From Melieria omissa (lineage: Eukaryota; Arthropoda; Insecta; Diptera; Ulidiidae): DNA of 64,000 nucleotides. Location of the stretch: the NCBI GenBank assembly GCA_963971225.1, contig OZ020269.1, forward strand, positions 27,879,783 to 27,943,782. The letters are read 5' to 3'. Under the pieces are notes generated by a model. It worked only from the letters and a program-made list of their open reading frames with translations. It had not been told where the DNA came from and did no database searches. Below, piece by piece: positions 13,095 to 26,638 of this stretch (the first letter of the stretch is position 1; each line of letters opens with the position of its first letter). Position numbers and translations under genes: made by a program.

Positions 13095-14212
13095 AATCAA
13101 TACTTGTACTGAGTATTAAATTAATGATTGCACTCAGTATCGGAGAAGACTCAGTCTGAAAAAGTCGTCACTATTGAATCAATACAGGTACTAAGTAACG
13201 AAAAGCACCTAATATTCATTTGTTACTTGTGCTCAGTGAATTAAAGTACTCAGTATCCAATCGACACTCGTACTCAGTAACGAAAAGTTCTTACTACAGA
13301 AGTGATACTTGCACCTAGTATCAAAGAGTACTCAGTATCCAATCGATACTCGTTCTCAGTAACATAAAGTATTCAGTTTTGAAGCGATACTTGTACTCAA
13401 TGTCAAAAAGTTCTCAGTTTAGAATCGATACTTATACTGAATATCGAAAAGTAGTCAGTATAGAATCTCTGTTTAGAATTGATACTTGTACTCAATGTCA
13501 AAAAGTTGTCAGCTTAGAATCGATATTTCTACTGAGTGTCGAAGAAACAAGCGGTTCTTGTACTCAGTATTGGAAAACATTCAGTACAGAATCGAATTTT
13601 GTACTTAGTAATGAAAAGTAATTCGTTTTTAATTGATACTTGTGGTCAGTAACAGAGATTTCTTAGTCCTGAATCAATACCTGTACTCAACGTAGAAAAG
13701 TTCTCAGATTAAAATCGATACTTGGACTCAGTAGCGAAAAGTACTTCGTGTGAAAACGATTATTGTGCTCAATGTTGAAAAGTACTCAATACTGAATCGA
13801 TACTCATACTTTATATCGAAAAGTAGTCAATATAGAATCGATACTTGTACTCGGTCAGTGACTACAATTTTCGGTTTACAATCGATACTTGTACTCCAGT
13901 ATCGAACAGTACTCAGCATCCAATCAACAATTCAATGCAATAACAAAAAGTATTCAGTTCTGAACTCATACTAATACTCAGTGTCGAAAAGTACTTAGTA
14001 ACGAAGCGAAATTTGCACTAATTAACGTAAAGTACTCAATATTGAAACGATACTTATACCCAGTATTTCCTAGTACCTAGTAGAGAATCGATATTTGTAT
14101 CAGGTCGAAGTGTCACTCTGACTCCAGTCGTTACTTGCACTCAATTTCGATAGTTATTATGTTTTTAAATCGATGCTTGTACTCAGTATTGAAAAGTATT
14201 TAGTATTGAACC
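13095..14212 (+). repeat. Diverged 41-bp satellite array, about 27 units
   Basis: Adjacent units align at 41 bp: CGATACTTGTACTCA starts successive copies, and each unit contains the phrase ACTCAGTAT twice, so a sub-repeat of about 20 bp is visible inside the unit. Units differ strongly from each other (several substitutions each), which indicates an old array without recent homogenisation. Open frames within it follow the repeat and are not genes. Confidence 0.85.
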
Positions 14213-17200
14213 CTGTACATCAGATCTTTGCGCTATACGCACAGTGTTCTATTAAAGCAGAGGAACGACAAAAATTGGCTCTTTCTGAATTTAAAAAAAA
14301 CTCTGAGAGTTTTCAGTTTAATTTGAAAAACTTGAACAAGGAATTTTTTTTTGTTTTTTTCATCAAGAAGATGTTTTCTATGGCGCAGAAAGAAGCAAGT
14401 TTAGAAGGTGACCATATATAAAAGTATTGAAAAATTAACGCAATCCGAAAATCTAATTGTAATACTAAGTGTGTCAACACTTTCCACCATTAATAGATAT
14501 CTTTAATCAAATGTGTATGAAGATAAGCATGTATGTAGCATTGTCCTGCATTCGACAGCACACTTTGGCCCATTCTGATGCCACAAGGCCACTAATTCCA
14601 AGTTAAACAAATTATAAAACAAGTTATAAAACAAAAAAAGGAAACAAGTTATAAAAGTCAGCAAGTTTGGCAATATTAGTCACCACTTCCTCTCTCAACT
14701 TGTTCGTACTCAACGAAATCCACAAGCTGACGAATTCTGAGGTCTGAGGCCCTTCCATTCATATACAAACTACTGCAATCACACGGTGAATAATTGCGAA
14801 GTGAAGCTATATTTCGCAAAGACCAAAAAGCATTAAATATCTTAAACTTTGTCAGTGTTGTTACCAAGTTTAGTTTGATTTTATATGTTCGTTATTATTG
14901 TTGTGTTGGGAGAGTCCAAGACACAGACACGTTGATTGGTAATCCTTTGTATTTCTATATTACAAGATTTCCACAATTACATTTCGTTCTAAGCACTTTT
15001 TATCATTTATTGAGCTACGAAAATCTCATACACGAGGCCGTGGAAAAACACTCTCACCGCTTAGCTACTCAATCATTCTTGCGTTTACATTGCAATCCAA
15101 ACATTTGTTGTTGATGTGATATCAGCATTTTCGATGCGTATTTCCCAGTCACACTTGATCGGCTAGAAAACGATTGTTTATCACTTTGTCGGCTAAGGAC
15201 GGCGGCAACAAGGCGCCTTGATTGTTTACAAACCTGCAATACACATTGAAACTAATAAAACTCATTAATTTCGGTTCAGTTGAATGCCAAAAGTAGGAAC
15301 AGTGTCAGACCGTTTAGAAAACAACCAACAACCGTCAGTCGGACTCATATGTTGGCTGGGCTGCATGACCGAAAAAACCAACAAAGCGAAAACACAGAAA
15401 AGCAGAAGAGCCATAACACAAGTAAAATATCATTACATGAATTCATCAATCACGCAACAAGTGTTTGGCAAATAAATTATTTGAACTTGAAGTACAATTT
15501 ATAAGCAATTATGACTGACGAACAGGTGGACGGCCCTACAAGACAACAACGAAGAGCGGCAGCGCCGGTTTTGGCACAGCAAAGCTGCCCTTAACCCTTA
15601 CACGGCTGACATGGCGGCACAGTTGTTGCTATTGTATATGTTGTTGTTGTTGTTGCAGTTGCGATCGTCATGCTGTTTCTTTTTGTATGCATAATTAAAA
15701 GTGCATGAGCTGGCAACACTTCGAAACAGCGGCGAGCAACATGAATGGCACAAAGTGGCGCACATTCCAGCCAACCAGCCAACCAACCCATGGTTCGATC
15801 GCGCCGAAAACGTATCGTTACGTATGTAAAACAAGACAAATTTAAACAAAGCGCAACCATGCAACACATAAATGAATATAAATAAAAATTGATAATAAAA
15901 AAAATTGATTTGAACCAATGGAACGGCGCACAGCTCAACACAGCCAAGCAATAACCGATAAAGAGCGTTAATCGAAACCTTCTCAAGGTCAACGTCAAAG
16001 TCGCACACACACTCACACACGCATACTCACACTGGCACATATTAGCCATTCAAGTCGTGTGCCATTTGACAATTCGCTGACAGTGCGATGTCACACACAA
16101 ACGATTAACATCCAAGTGTCAACGTTAAAGAAAGCAAAGCAGGAAAACATGGCAAGAAAACAATGCCAATAAACATTGCAACAACATTGCAAACAGCAGC
16201 CAACTTAAGAAAGAGAGAGAGAGCAAAAGTGAATGCGTTGTGTGTCAGTGCCGACCTGACACGTTTTACATGCGTTTTGACATAAATTTGACAGGCCGCA
16301 GTACGCCCAAACATTTCACCTGCAATGCAAAACTGGGCTAGAAAAGTGTTGCCGTAATATGGCAGCAGCGGCACTACACGCAATTAAACGAAAACTGCAA
16401 AATTATAATTAAATTTACTGCAACCATAATAGTGAATAATAATTACAGTTAATTGCACTTAAAGTGTAGGTTTTAAAAATTTTTTTCGAAATATTTTTAA
16501 ACGTTCGTTTAGGGTTTTTACTTTTTTTGCAATGGAATGTGTGTGCAACTTTGGCCGAAACAACAATCGAAAACAATACGTAAAACAAGAAAGAAAAGAC
16601 TGAGCAACAAACTTCAAAATAATAAAGAAAATTATTAAAAAAATTCAGCCATGCCAACAAGTGTTGCAAACCCATTTTTGCGGCCCATAAAGTTTACAAT
16701 GTTTCAATGACAATGGCGATGCTGAAGTTGGTTGGCTGCGAGCGCATTTCGTTTCTTACAGAGGCACAAAAATGCATTCAAACACACACACGCATACATA
16801 GGCAATTGTAAGCCGACTGTTTATTGTGCCACCGAGACAGACAGCCATACAAAGTTAGACACTCTGTCTGGCTGGTCGTCTCGATGCGTGTGTGTCTGCA
16901 GCATTTGCATAATAATGACATCTACTCCGACTTTTGTCAGTTTTGTCAATCTTGCATTTTCGTTGGCATTTCATTTGCCTTTTTAATTTATTCCGACAAA
17001 TTAATCTTAATTTTGTCACACATTGTTCTCTGCGTTATTGCACCTCGCCTTCGCTTCTATGCGTGGCTGCTCTGTTGTTCATCAAATTGCCAGCAATAGC
17101 TGTGAGTAAACCTTTTTTAATTGATGTCATTGTTGTTGTTTCCATTTTAATTTCATTCACAACTTCGATAGTCCTCAGCTGGTTTAATGATGGCACAAGT

Positions 17201-20200
17201 GGCTGCAGGCGCCTTGTTTGTTACTTTTGTTTTGTGTTGTGTTGTTTCTTTAACATCTTCCATGGCGAATGTTTATACGCGAAGGGAGGCAATGAATTCG
17301 TTGTCTTAGTGTGCTGAATTTTGGTGTCAAGTTGTTGGCCATTTTTTATTGAAACGAAAATCGTTAAAGCTTATAACGATTTGTCTGCTCTAAATGCTTA
17401 TCACATAGACTGCTGGAGACATACTAGACAAATACTTCATACATGCATACAACATTGAATTATATAGATCGTTCTATCGACTCGTTTTTCACATGCAAAC
17501 ATTGCGACACCGATTAGAATGGAAATTCTAATGGAAAAAATTAAGCACTTGCATTCATTGCGATCTTTTGGCCTAAGTGGCGCCATTATAACTTTTTTTC
17601 ACCTCTTAAGGCCTCCTGATTAAATAAATTCTCAACTAATTTAAAAAATATGGGTGTTTTCTTTGTATTTTCCGACTTTAATTGGGATTTGCTAGATGGT
17701 TCACAACCCAGCCACTTTTTTGGAAAAACCAAAAATCACTTCCTTAGAAAATTGGACATAGAGAGCTAAATTTTAATCAAAACGGTTATCTGTCTTCATA
17801 ACAAATTTGCGTTTTATGTTCACCTTTCCAACGGTATCTTCGATTTTTCGATATCTTTGTTCTGTGAAAAGTTGGAGCCAAAAAACCAAACCCGGTTCAC
17901 AACCCAGTCCTCTCCCTTACATGGAGAAAAAGGTAAATTTTTTGTTTTATTATACATGGAGAAAATAGTTAGGGCATTTCACAATGGGCAATCAGATTCT
18001 TTAGAAATAATTTTGCTAGTGACTCCAAAAAATAGTTTTCAAGTGCTTAGAGAAAGTTTTCACATAAAAATTAAAGTCGTTTTCTTCGAGGTTCGGATCG
18101 CTGCAACTACTACAAAGTTCGTTTGGAAGACTCTAAAAAAAGTTCTAAAAAAAATTAGGCTATATATTCTAATTAATCACAATTGCCACCATTAGCAGCC
18201 ATCGATATTCTAAGACAACGAATACAAAAAATATTTCATAAGTAAAAAATAATTTAAAATAAATTTAAAATAATTATAAAAAAATATATGTAAATATTTA
18301 ATGAAAATATTGAATAAAAAATTACATTAAATTCTACTTAAAAAAATTGTAATTAAATGTTAAATTTCCACAAATGCCTTTTTAAGTATTTATGTATAAA
18401 GTTTCAAAAGTGTTTCACAAGTAGAAACAAATTTCAGATAATTTGAAAACTTTCGCATTTTTAAATGTGTCTTTTTAAATACCCTTGATTTTTATTTTTC
18501 AACCGTGTAGTGAGTTTTTTATTGCCAACATAAGAATTTTGAAAATCTTATCGAATGAAATTCTCAAGCAACAAGTCAGCACTTGCGCTGCCACGCGTTT
18601 ATGTTGTGAATTCCTTCGACGTACGTGCATTACTTGCAAATCTACACATTCCACATATCAATTGACAACAACAACAACAACAACAACCGAAATGCCAACA
18701 ATTGCGGCCCACTTTGCACATGGCGCGTACTTGTGCCGCATGCAAATAAATAATGGCTTTTTTATGACTATTTTTAAAACTAACAACAATTTCATTTCAA
18801 TCAACACCAACAACAACCGGTTTCAATGAATGACTGAGTTCAAGCTGCTGCGCAACCACATCTCCCACCGTCGCAACATCATTATCCGCCGCTCATCGTT
18901 GTCCAGCACAGCGTCAGCGGTATCCGATAACAGCGGCGACCGCTGCGCACACACACAGACACGTCCACTTGGCTGTCTCCTTTATCAACGCTCGAGTGCG
19001 CACCCGCTGCCTCACACAGCACCAGACACTCACTCACACACACACACACACACATGCGCGTCGTCGTCGGCGTATTTTCCTTATTTTGCCAATTGCTTGT
19101 TGATTTATCATTAAATCTGTTCGTTGTTGTTACTTTTGCTTTTGCAATTTCACAACTTTCGCTTTCGTTGGCAGCGAAGTTGACGCCCGCTTGCCTGCGT
19201 CTGTGTGTGTGTGTGTGTGTTTTGCCGCAACAAATGTGCAAATAATAAACAATTGTGGGCATTTGTCAAGTGTCGGTACTTAAATTAAATTAATTTTCTT
19301 AATGCGCACACGAGCACTTTGCAATACATTCAGCTGTACCTGGGGGTGTGTTCACATGGCCGGCGGGACAATGGTTAATTCCAAATGTGTGAGCACGTTG
19401 TTGTAAGTGTTGATTGTATCATTGCTGAGTGATGCCAATTTTTTAGTCAAAATCTATGCCATTTAATGGGTTACACTCTTATCTTATATTCAAAACTCGA
19501 CCAAATATTCTATGACAAAATATAAACAGTAAAATTCTTCATAACCGAACACTCACCGTCGCAGTGTTTTGGTCCGATTATGGGAGATGACTACTTATGG
19601 GGGAGGGGGTGCAAAAATTATATAAAATTGTATGAAAGTGTTTCTCGTTTATTTATTTAATATTTTGTACGAATTAATGAATATTGAATTTGTTCTGTTT
19701 GAGGTTAAACAACGAAAAAAATTTTTCAAAAATTATTTGAAAATTTATCCAAGTTTTTGTAAGATCTCTCCCCATTCTAGTAAGATTACTTATGTCTTTT
19801 ATAAGTAATTATGTAGTAAAATTTTATGCAGAATATAACAGAAACTTTTCTATTTCTCGCCACCAGGAATACAGAAAAATATATATCTATATATTTGACT
19901 AAAAGTGTCAGAACTTTGACAGCATGTCACAGATTTCATTACTTAGACAGTTTCAAGTGTCCCTAATTGGGCTTTAAACGCTTTTCCAAAAACACTAGTA
20001 GAACCGTAAGTTGTTTTTAACAACTGTATATGTCTTATATGCATATCTGTAAATTCCGAAATTCCGAAATATGCAAAAAAACATAATAAAGTTGAAATGC
20101 CAGTTTCAACCTCGCAAACAATTGCCACACTCTGCTTTAGTTGAAAACAAAGTTATGCTTACACTCACTCGACGTTAATAATCGAGTAAATTTGCCAAAC

Positions 20201-21471
20201 TAAGCACTTGACACAATTTCGCACACGCTGCACTCGAGGCGTTCGGTGGGGGGAAAGGGCTAAAAGGGCGCGACACAGCGCACATGCCGGCTCGCTGTGA
20301 ACTCTACGGTGCGGCCAGGTTGCCGTGTCAAAGCAATTGCGTCAACTGTTGCTGTGGCAATAGCAGTTGCTGTTGCTGCAACTTGCCCACTATGGCAATG
20401 TCACCATGTCGTCGACAACAACGTTGTCGTCTGATCTTTTTACATATTCTACTTTGCGCATTCAACGCTGGCGACTTCCTTTGCTGGCAGCGACGGTGAA
20501 TAGGTTGAAGTTGTGCGTGCTCCAACCAGTTTTGTTTATTTTCCACAATTTTTTTTTCAATACGGTTTTCATTGTTGTTCATGTTTGTTGTTGCTTTTGT
20601 TTATGACGCATGTTCTGCTGTGTTGTTCGTTGTTGGGCAATTTCGAATGTTCGCTGCATGCTGCCAACCGAATGTAGGACACGCCGCCGAATATTGCCGT
20701 CAAGTGCCGGACCTCGCTGCCGTTCGCTTTCTTTTCGCTTGTTGTAATTTCTTGCTTCTTTCGCTTTGTTTGCTTCTACACATTATGCAATATTGACTTC
20801 AGCTTTTGTTGGCCTGCTGTGAAATTGCAGGTTGAAGGTTATAAAAAGTGTAGAACATTGCATAATCGTGTTCGAAGTGAAACTGCATGAGTGGCTGCAG
20901 GCGTTGGGATATTGTCGTACGAGGGAAAAATTCAATATCCGGTGTTGGCTAAAGGGATTCCTGGCATTCAGTTGAATGTAGGAGGCTTTATTATAAAAGC
21001 ATAGGAGACATTACTCAGCTTGCAGGAAATCTATGAAGTTTTAATATACAAACGGACAGCATTTTTTTACAAAACCCAATTTCCTGAACTTAATTACTAC
21101 GATGTTCATAAATTTAGATCGAAAACGGTCCATCAGATGTTCTATAGATGAGATCTTTCTCGTCTTATGAGTCATAGGGGCATCACAATAAATCTTAGAG
21201 GTTGCAGTGTATTGCAGGCTTCTAATATAAAAGCATAGAGTTTTCAAATTTATAGAATAAAATCAAACATTTTAGTAACCGATGTTCGAACAAGACTCAG
21301 CACTGCCCCACGCAGCAGGAATGAGCCAACAATGGTCAACCGCTTATGGTTCGTTCTTCATTTTTGTGACACAATTGTTGCAACATTTTTTCTAAGCAAA
21401 CCATTTGATTTTTGTTTTTGTATGGAACTTTTTAAGAAAGATTTTAAAGTCTGCCCTTCAAATATGAAACT
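14213..21471. other. No confident gene; long noncoding stretch
   Basis: AT-rich with GC-richer islands around 15.6-16.4, 18.5-19.3 and 20.2-20.8 kb that contain CA runs, CAA/GTT runs and overlapping open frames on both strands. None has paired splice sites plus codon bias. A near-repeat of GGTTCACAACCCAG occurs at about 17698 and 17895. The islands could hold enhancers or untranslated exons, but the sequence alone gives no support. Confidence 0.4.
19034..19053. repeat. (CA)n microsatellite
   Basis: About 10 CA units in a GC-richer island. Confidence 0.85.
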
Positions 21472-23471
21472 ACAGCCAAGTCCAATTTTTCGGCCTTTTA
21501 GTTGCAATAAACTGGTGTTTTCAGTTAAGCGAATTTCGGTTAAGTTTAATTTCTTTCAAATAAGCGTACTTCAGATCAATTTCCGTCAATTTCCGCACTT
21601 CTTGAGATACAACTTTTTCCTTCTAATGATTTTGTATGATCGTACAATGGTCCAGAAAGGAGTACAAAATCATGAATTTGTTGTTTAAATATGAACAATT
21701 CATAGATTTTTTGAAATAAAACATAAATTATAGCAAACAAAAAACCAAAACGTGATTTCATTTTGATAGAAACTTATAAAAATTGCGTAAATAAACATTT
21801 GAGTCACATTTCTTTGACCTTATGTAACCGTTGTTGGAATTAAACTAAAAATCTATCAATAACAAAAGTAAATAATAAAAAAATAAGCTATATAATAAAT
21901 ATTATATATTATATAAATATTATAAATAATAGAAAATACAATCTACGATATAAGAGAGGAAAAAGATAGGAAAGTAATGAAGGAGGAAAAGTTGAGGTTG
22001 ATTGAGAATGAAGAAAAAAAAGGTGCGCCTTGCAATCATCATTTGCCGAATATTCGAAGTTTATTGGTAACGTAATTTACTGATGGGCGTGGCATTAGCA
22101 AATGCAAAAATTCTGTTACCAAACCCATAACTAAAAAAATGCAAACACAACTGGCAACCTTTGCCTTCCATTTCTACGATATATGGTACAATTTTTTTCA
22201 AAGATACGGGAAAAAAATTTAGACGCCAAAAATTTTAAATTTCTTATGTTTTATAAATCAACTGAGATGCAAACTTTGAAATTGTTTCGCTTTTTGACCC
22301 CAAAAAGTATTTTATATGTAAAAATTCATTCGCAGAATCATCCTTACTTGCTGGTTTTTTCAAATTCTTGCAAATAGCTGCTTACGAAACTCACTTATAC
22401 TGTGTAGCCACGGCTATTATGATTTATATTTTTTAAACAGAATAATACAGCACAGTCTAATTAATAAAACATTAAAGAGTCGTTCCATAGACAATGCGTT
22501 CTCTGTCAAATAAAAAATTTTAGAAAAAATTGCACGAAAAGGGCTAAGACCGAAATTTTCGAATGTCGTTGCAATTTCAAAAGTCAACCGCAACAATCAA
22601 CGAAATAAGCTAATGGAATGTAATAATACGGCAAAATAATAACAGAGCAGGGTTAGGTAAGCTAGCTGGCCAAGTTAGACACACATAGACCCCTATTGGG
22701 TCCCTAGCGATACCAGTTGGAACTTTCTACTGTTGTGTATCGACGTTGAAGTGATCGGTCAGAATGTGGGTGTTATTGGCAAAGTTCAGCAGCGACTTTT
22801 ATCAGGCTTGGGGACCTCATCTTCTTCTTCTTGACTGGCATGACAGCCCGATTACGAGACTAAGCTACCCGCAACCATCCGTGTTGTGCGTGCGAATTTG
22901 TACGCGGGTGGAAGGGACCTACAGTTTTAGGCCGGTTCCGAACGGCAGGTTGGGAGCTTTTTCATAGGCAATTTTACTCTTAGAGGTTTGAGAGGACAGC
23001 CGCCGAAAGAAAAATTGTATTTTATTTTTTTTTCGGTGTTTAAAGCAACGGAGTAGAACCTGGGTTCGAGCTTCGCATTTGACTCGCGGCCCAACGCACT
23101 AGCCAGCTGAGCTACGGCGGGGACCTCCTCTAGCCCAGAAAAAAAGAAGCCCCTAAGTAAGTAAGTCATAGTTTTGAGATAGCCGGACAGGAGCAGAGAA
23201 TGTGCTCCAGGGTTTTTGGGCACCAATTTCTCTTTAAATTATGTCCTGTGACACAGAATTTTATCACTTAGGCGGTTGAAATAGTGTAGTTTGATATTTT
23301 GGACCCAAATTATTCTTTCATTTGATCCTTTTTTTTAATTATGCAAAGTTTTAGCTAAACGAACTAAAGTTTATGGCAAATTTCAAATGAAAATGGGAAG
23401 TGGAGTTCTATTTCAGTTAAGGAGATTTTGAAGTTAAGCGACTTGCAGTTAAGCGGTTTCAGCTGTACTGA
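21472..23471. mobile_element. Possible pogo/Tigger-like DNA transposon remnant
   Basis: Read on the minus strand from 23471, the sequence CAGCTGAAACCGCTTAACTG is followed by further GCTTAACT and CCTTAACTG phrases, resembling the TTAAG-rich ends of pogo-like elements. Similar TTAAGCGAA phrases lie at about 21524-21590. A left end around 21472 is a guess; no transposase domain is readable between, and a SINE (22810-23127) sits inside. Only the right-end similarity is reasonably supported. Confidence 0.35.
22810..23127 (-). mobile_element. tRNA-derived SINE, minus strand, with 9-bp TSD
   Basis: The minus-strand 5' end near 23118 has a perfect RNA polymerase III A box (TAGCTCAGCTGG, about 23106-23117) and a B box one mismatch from consensus (GGTTCTACTCC, about 23050-23060). 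The tRNA-like head is followed by about 230 bp of unrelated body and a GAAGAAGAAGA-type tail ending near 22819. The direct repeat GGGGACCTC at 22810-22818 and 23119-23127 marks the target duplication. The tRNA-like part is not a functional tRNA, since it is fused to the body and has no cloverleaf ends. Confidence 0.8.
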
Positions 23472-25829
23472 TCATTTTTCTATAAGAATGAAAGAATAGG
23501 TGAAAACTTTCGCCAATCATATTTTTCCAATGATGCTGTCCAATGCTTTAATTGTCCGTCTTAAAGCCATACAAATGCCAAATGTTGGTTTATTTAAAAT
23601 TTTTCAAAGCATTTATAAATAGTCACTATTTTCGAAAATTTCATAATTAAAAATTCTTAAATTAATAAATAAATAAATAAAATTCTTAATAAATTTTAAA
23701 AATAGATATATGAATTATTTAAAAAAACTTTTCAATTGTAATTGATCCACTAAACGCTGCAATCATCACAACTAAAATAAAAATAAAATATAGAATTTAT
23801 AAATATATAGAACCACATACATGGAGTATTCCAACAACAATTTTACAATAAACTCCCTCACCCCCTTTGGTCAGTCAGTCTGTGTTGCCTAAAACGCTTA
23901 ACAAAACTTGCAAAATTACGTTCCCAGACACTTGCTAGACACAAGAAAACAAAAACAACGCTCACACTCTGCCACATAACCTCAATGCGTCGACCCATTG
24001 CACAAAGCATTTTTATAAAATGCTTTGTTTTTTTTACAACTGCGAGCTATAAATTTCTTTTTAATGATCACACGCCGTTTTTGCCCCGTTCGCAATTATG
24101 TAAATCCGTACGCGTTGCCGCGCCGCAGGGCAGCCTCGACAGCTGCTGTGCACCGAATGCGATGATATAATTTAAATATGACTTGTGAAATGATGTGTTA
24201 AAGCGCACAGCCAGCACGCAGCGTCACAGCCATTCATCATTATTCGTGCATCAGCCAAGAGATGACACCAAATTGTCTGGCAGGAAGAGAAAACTAAGCG
24301 CTGTGAACTGACAAAGTGTTTCTTTTTCGTTTTGGCCACAATTGTCAGTTGAATTGTCAGCAACTGTGCGCATTGATCCACTGGGCGTATGAGCAATGCC
24401 CAAAGTCAATTGCGTTCGAAATTCAAATCACACTCATTGGTTCTTGCCTTTCGCTTCAAGTTATATGTGTGTGTATGTGTGTGTACTTTGTTGTTGTAGT
24501 GCCAACTATTTATGAGCCGTTATTGATATCGGTTAATGCAAGGTTAATTAAAACCATTCCATCAACACACACACACACACACAGAAGACGCGTCTCATTA
24601 CAATTCCAGTCACCGGCAGTGACAGCAGCAGCAGCCACATTGCTGATACCAGCGCGCACCAACACCAACGCGCAAAATTATAATAAACTCATATCAGTGC
24701 GCAGTTTTTTGCCGCCTCACTGCGGAATGAAGTTTTTGTTTTATTGTTATTGTTTTTCGGTCTTGACTTCTTGTATTTTGTATTTTTACAACCGGTCACT
24801 TAAGCTTGGCCTCAGCTATGCTAACGAACACCAACCACACCGCGATTAGTGTTGTTGCTGCGCACTATTTATTGTGCCAAGTTATTGTTGTAGGCTGCCA
24901 TTTGCGCCGCACGCAGCTGCTACCGCACTTCGTTCTGTCAGCTTCAAGCTGGGCGCATCGTATTGATTTTTCGAATGTTTGTTTAGTTAATCCGCTCCAT
25001 ACTTAATGCAACAACAACAACAACTCAATAACATAATGACAAACAGATGGGCAAATAAATACACTTGCTGGCTTATCACGTGCGCGTGTGAATGTGTGTG
25101 TGAGTGTGAGTGTGTGTGAAGCTACTGCAAATCACTGACGCCAGAAGGTATTAACTGTATTTCCCCGTTTCAAAGTCAAACCCAATTCAAGGGCAAGGTT
25201 CTTCTTCATCCAAAAATACACACACACATACACACACACACGACACTATCAGTTCATTCGTTTTCATTTACAATATTCCACTAACGGTGCCCCTAACTGT
25301 CTGTACGTGTGTGTGTGTGTGTGTGTGCCTCCATCTGTTTGACTATTTATTTGTTTGTTTGTATGCTGGCTTGTGCGCCCATTGTCACACAGACACGCGT
25401 AAGACGCCATGTTAAATCGCTGGCCACATAATCGTTTCCTCAACTGGTCACTCGCCGCCGTCTGCTGCCGCGCGTACATTTGCACCTTTACAACGATTCG
25501 TTCCTCTACAGTTGTTCATTCTTTTGCTTTAATATTCATCAGTCAGTTATCTGTGGTCAGTTAGCTGCCGTCAGGCATTTGCATAATCGATTTTAATTCT
25601 TTGGTTTTTCTTCAACCTATTCTTCTGCTTCTTGTTCGCATTTGCATAATGAACTTACGAGTTGCTCGGCCTGCAGTGGCTGCACAATTCTTTCGTTCGG
25701 TAGAAACTGAAATTTATGGCTCAACTTAAAGCTGAATCTCTGATTAACTAATTACATTAATTTTTATGCTTCTCTCAACGACATTTATTTTATTGATTTA
25801 TTTATGAATTTGTTTCTTCTTTATTGCAG
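23472..25829. other. No gene seen; noncoding upstream of the micro-exon
   Basis: AT-rich to mixed sequence with CA/TG runs (24567-24583 and 25306-25327) and CAA runs. Overlapping short frames at 24.3-24.9 kb are incidental. If the micro-exon at 25830 is real, this is intron, and the CTAAT at about 25748 could serve as its branch point. Confidence 0.4.
25306..25327. repeat. (TG)n microsatellite
   Basis: About 11 TG units. Confidence 0.9.
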
Positions 25830-25864
25830 ACTTGAATTTTTCAATTCTGGGACAGATGGTAAAT
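25830..25864 (+). CDS. Candidate 35-bp micro-exon of an unrecognised host gene
   Basis: A long pyrimidine tract (TTTGTTTCTTCTTTATTGCAG) ends at 25829 and a consensus donor GTAAGT starts at 25865, leaving a 35-bp exon. A second donor, GTAAAT, at 25859 would give a 29-bp form with the same phase. With one base of split codon in front, the frame reads LEFFNSGTDGK and leaves one base over. That phase joins in frame to the exon at 48092, which needs exactly one base (giving Ser at the junction). A second frame, LNFSILGQMVN, is also open and would end in phase 0, which hits a stop in the next exon. No upstream partner exon was found in the window. The splice signals are the best in the window, but so short an exon could still be chance. 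Confidence 0.45.
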
Positions 25865-26638
25865 GTAAGTTGCACACATACATACAAATCTAAGTGAATG
25901 AGAACGCGAATATCTTTTCGAAACTTGGACTTACTCAAACATATATCATATATATATTTAATTAATATATTTAAATATATATATTGAAATATATAAAGAT
26001 ATATTTAAATTGCAATGTATCGCTTCTCATCCAAGGTAGATAAATCAATACTTTTTGAATGTAAATCAAATGTCATAATTAACTACAACTCTAGTTTGAC
26101 CAGTAAAGCATTCCTTGATTGCACTCATGGTATAATCCAATAATTATGATGATAAATATATATATGCATTTTTATATTTATGCAAATTCTACAAATATAG
26201 TAAAAAACTACAAATTTGTTAATACATATTTATTGTTGTACAACCCTGTAGCTCGTAATGATCCTAATGAACTTCTTATGTAACGAATTTGATTATAAGT
26301 TTATATTTACGTATGTTTGTATATAATTTAAAGATTTATACAACTTCTACTAAAAATAAGTATTATTGGAAAGTGGAACATTGGAATACTATGCACTATA
26401 GATAATGTTCATTTCTGGCTCTCACAGCGCAATTCTGAAATGGTCTCCTTGCGTAGAAATTTCCCCATCACTATGACTTTGGTAGATTCAACTCAAGTGT
26501 GCATAAATTCTTTATTCGAAACCCCATGTCTCCTAACTTTTGGTCTCATTCCAGAGCTCACATAATGCATTGCATTAATGAGAGTATTCCCTGCTCACGG
26601 CCTACAAAAACCTATGCAAAATACTACTCGAATATGTA
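25865..26638. other. No gene seen; AT-rich, likely intron
   Basis: Strongly AT-rich, with TATATA runs at 25940-26000 and 26150-26175. No coding or transposon signal. Confidence 0.5.

Noticed and set aside
13095..14212. CRISPR-like array
   Set aside because: The repeats are contiguous, diverged and lack unique spacers; it is a eukaryotic satellite.
13379..14421. Open frames inside the 41-bp satellite
   Set aside because: They follow the tandem unit and are broken between units.
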